From Sphaerospermopsis sp. SIO1G1 (GTDB taxonomy: Bacteria > Cyanobacteriota > Cyanobacteriia > Cyanobacteriales > Nostocaceae), in NCBI GenBank assembly GCA_010672785.1, contig JAAHFX010000001.1, positions 62,001-126,000 of the forward strand: a DNA stretch of 64,000 nucleotides, written 5' to 3'. A program made the translations under genes and the position numbers. The notes below the pieces were generated by a model, which worked only from the letters and a program-made list of their open reading frames with translations, ran no database searches and was not told where the DNA came from. Shown here piece after piece: positions 62,467-64,000 of the stretch (position 1 is its first letter; every line of letters begins with the position of its first letter).

Positions 62467-63684
62467 ATGAAAATCCTAGTATTAAATGCCGGATCTAGTA
62501 GTCAAAAAGGTTTCTTGTATGAAATATCTGATGAAACCATACCTAGTGAAGCACCTCAACCACTATGGGAAGGAAGAGTAAACTGGACTCAAGATCGAGG
62601 AGTTGCAGAAATTCAAGTTAGAACTGCAACAGGTGCGGTTTTAAAAGAGTCTATTTATGGTGACTCCCGCAAAGCACACGTCGCTTATATGCTTTATAGT
62701 ATGAGTCGTGGTGCTACTAAGGTGGTTAGTAATTTATCGGAAATTGGTGTAGTTGGTCATCGTGTAGTTCATGGTGGTCAAAAATACCGTAATAGTGTTA
62801 TAATTACTGAGGACGTAAAAGCGGAAATATCTCGTCTTTCTACCCTTGCACCTGCTCATAACCCCGCGGCTTTAGATGGTGTAGAGGCAATTAAACAAAG
62901 TTTGGGAGATGTTAAACAAGTAGCAGTATTTGATACAGGTTTTCACAGCACTTTACCTGATGCGGCTGCTGTTTATTCAGGCCCTTACGAATGGGTAGAA
63001 AAAGGTATCCGTCGTTACGGTTTTCATGGTATCAGCCATCAGTATTGCGCTAACCGTGCAGCCCAAATTTTAAGACGAGATTTAAAATCTCTACGTTTAA
63101 TTAATTGTCATCTAGGTAATGGCTGTTCCTTAGCAGCAGTAAAAAATGGCATCAGTGTTGATACAACAATGGGCTTTACTCCCTTAGATGGTTTGATGAT
63201 GGGAAGTCGTTGCGGTTCAATTGATCCAGGGATTTTAATCTATCTCATGCGACACTCAGAATACTCCGCTGAAAGCTTAGATTATATGTTAAATAAAGCC
63301 TCTGGGTTACGGGGAATTTCTGGGGTATCTAGTGATGTTCCTCAAGTATTAGCTGCTATTGATCAAGGTAATGAGCGTGCTAAACTAGCTTGGGAAATTT
63401 ATATACATCATCTCCGCTCTGGTATAGGTTCTATGTTAGCCAGTTTGGGTGGTTTAGATGTGTTAGTATTTACCGCAGGTGTTGGTGAAAAATCACCATT
63501 ATTACGTCAAGCTGCTTGTGAAGCTTGGGAATTTTTGGGTTTGAAGATCGATCCTCAAAAAAATCAACAGAATTTATTAGATGTGGATATTGCTACACCA
63601 GATTCAACTGTGCGAGTATTAGTAATAGATACTTTAGAAGATTGGGCGATCGCTCAACAATGCTGGCAATTATTACATCAATAA
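62467..63684 (+). CDS. ackA: Acetate kinase
   Basis: MKILVLNAGSSSQKGFLYE, HRVVHGG, FHGISHQYC, MGFTPLDGLMMGSRCG. Confidence 0.97.
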   Translation: MKILVLNAGSSSQKGFLYEISDETIPSEAPQPLWEGRVNWTQDRGVAEIQVRTATGAVLKESIYGDSRKAHVAYMLYSMSRGATKVVSNLSEIGVVGHRVVHGGQKYRNSVIITEDVKAEISRLSTLAPAHNPAALDGVEAIKQSLGDVKQVAVFDTGFHSTLPDAAAVYSGPYEWVEKGIRRYGFHGISHQYCANRAAQILRRDLKSLRLINCHLGNGCSLAAVKNGISVDTTMGFTPLDGLMMGSRCGSIDPGILIYLMRHSEYSAESLDYMLNKASGLRGISGVSSDVPQVLAAIDQGNERAKLAWEIYIHHLRSGIGSMLASLGGLDVLVFTAGVGEKSPLLRQAACEAWEFLGLKIDPQKNQQNLLDVDIATPDSTVRVLVIDTLEDWAIAQQCWQLLHQ

Positions 63685-63710
63685 ACAGTAGGGAATGGGG
63701 AATTCTAAAT

Positions 63711-63874
63711 AGGATTTGCGGAAAAAGTCTTGTCGTGGAGACTCAGTGGTAGGGAGCAGGGTGCGGGGAGCAGGGAGAGAATTAAAAAACTACTTTTTAA
63801 TCTCTCGCAGTCGAAAAAGTGCAAGGTTTTCACACACTCAACCTCTAACATCTTGCATTTATTTAGCAAGCTCT
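63711..63874 (+). mobile_element. MITE-like family A copy
   Basis: AGGATTTGCGGAAAAAG...TTTAGCAAGCTCT; flanked by CTAAATAG at 63705-63712 and 63873-63880. Confidence 0.7.
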
Positions 63875-64000
63875 AAATAGACTTTTTTAAAACTTTTAAA
63901 CCTTTTTCAATCAACTTTAATCACAAAGTATAAAATTGAATGTATGAATATGCTCTTATCTCGTGAATTTTTAATTACTCCTGTCGTAGCTTTATGCTGT

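Noticed and set aside
63944-64000. Possible start of another CDS (MNMLLSREFLITPVVALCC)
   Set aside because: Only 57 bp visible before the window edge; not supportable

Overview
This window is a chromosomal segment of a filamentous, Nostocales-like cyanobacterium, judged from protein similarity recognised by eye, HIP1 (GCGATCGC) octamers and abundant heptanucleotide STRRs. Core genes include a pilB/gspE-like 5' end, grpE-dnaK-dnaJ-tusA-like-rsgA, thrB, two ndhD paralogs, a hopanoid pair (hpnB-like GT2 / shc), tatC, purS-purQ, a Fur-family regulator, SPFH/NfeD, a PP2C phosphatase, ftrV, cbiT, cdsA, gloA, clpB, pdxJ, a GGPP synthase gene, folD, mutS, glcE-glcF and ackA. No tRNA, rRNA, CRISPR array, prophage or full transposase was seen. 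The strongest candidates for something new are: (1) a two-gene P-loop module, an AAA ATPase overlapping a 1716-aa STAND-like NTPase with 14 WD40 repeats; (2) a carotenoid-cleavage-oxygenase-like protein fused to N-terminal transthyretin-like and TerB-like domains; and (3) a dense set of non-autonomous MITE-like families. Those elements are nested in one another, with direct-repeat target duplications and empty sites readable in the same window. The heptamer STRRs sit at a fixed internal position of one family and extend into gene ends; a different low-complexity repeat occurs inside mutS. All functional assignments are by inspection only; no database search was run.
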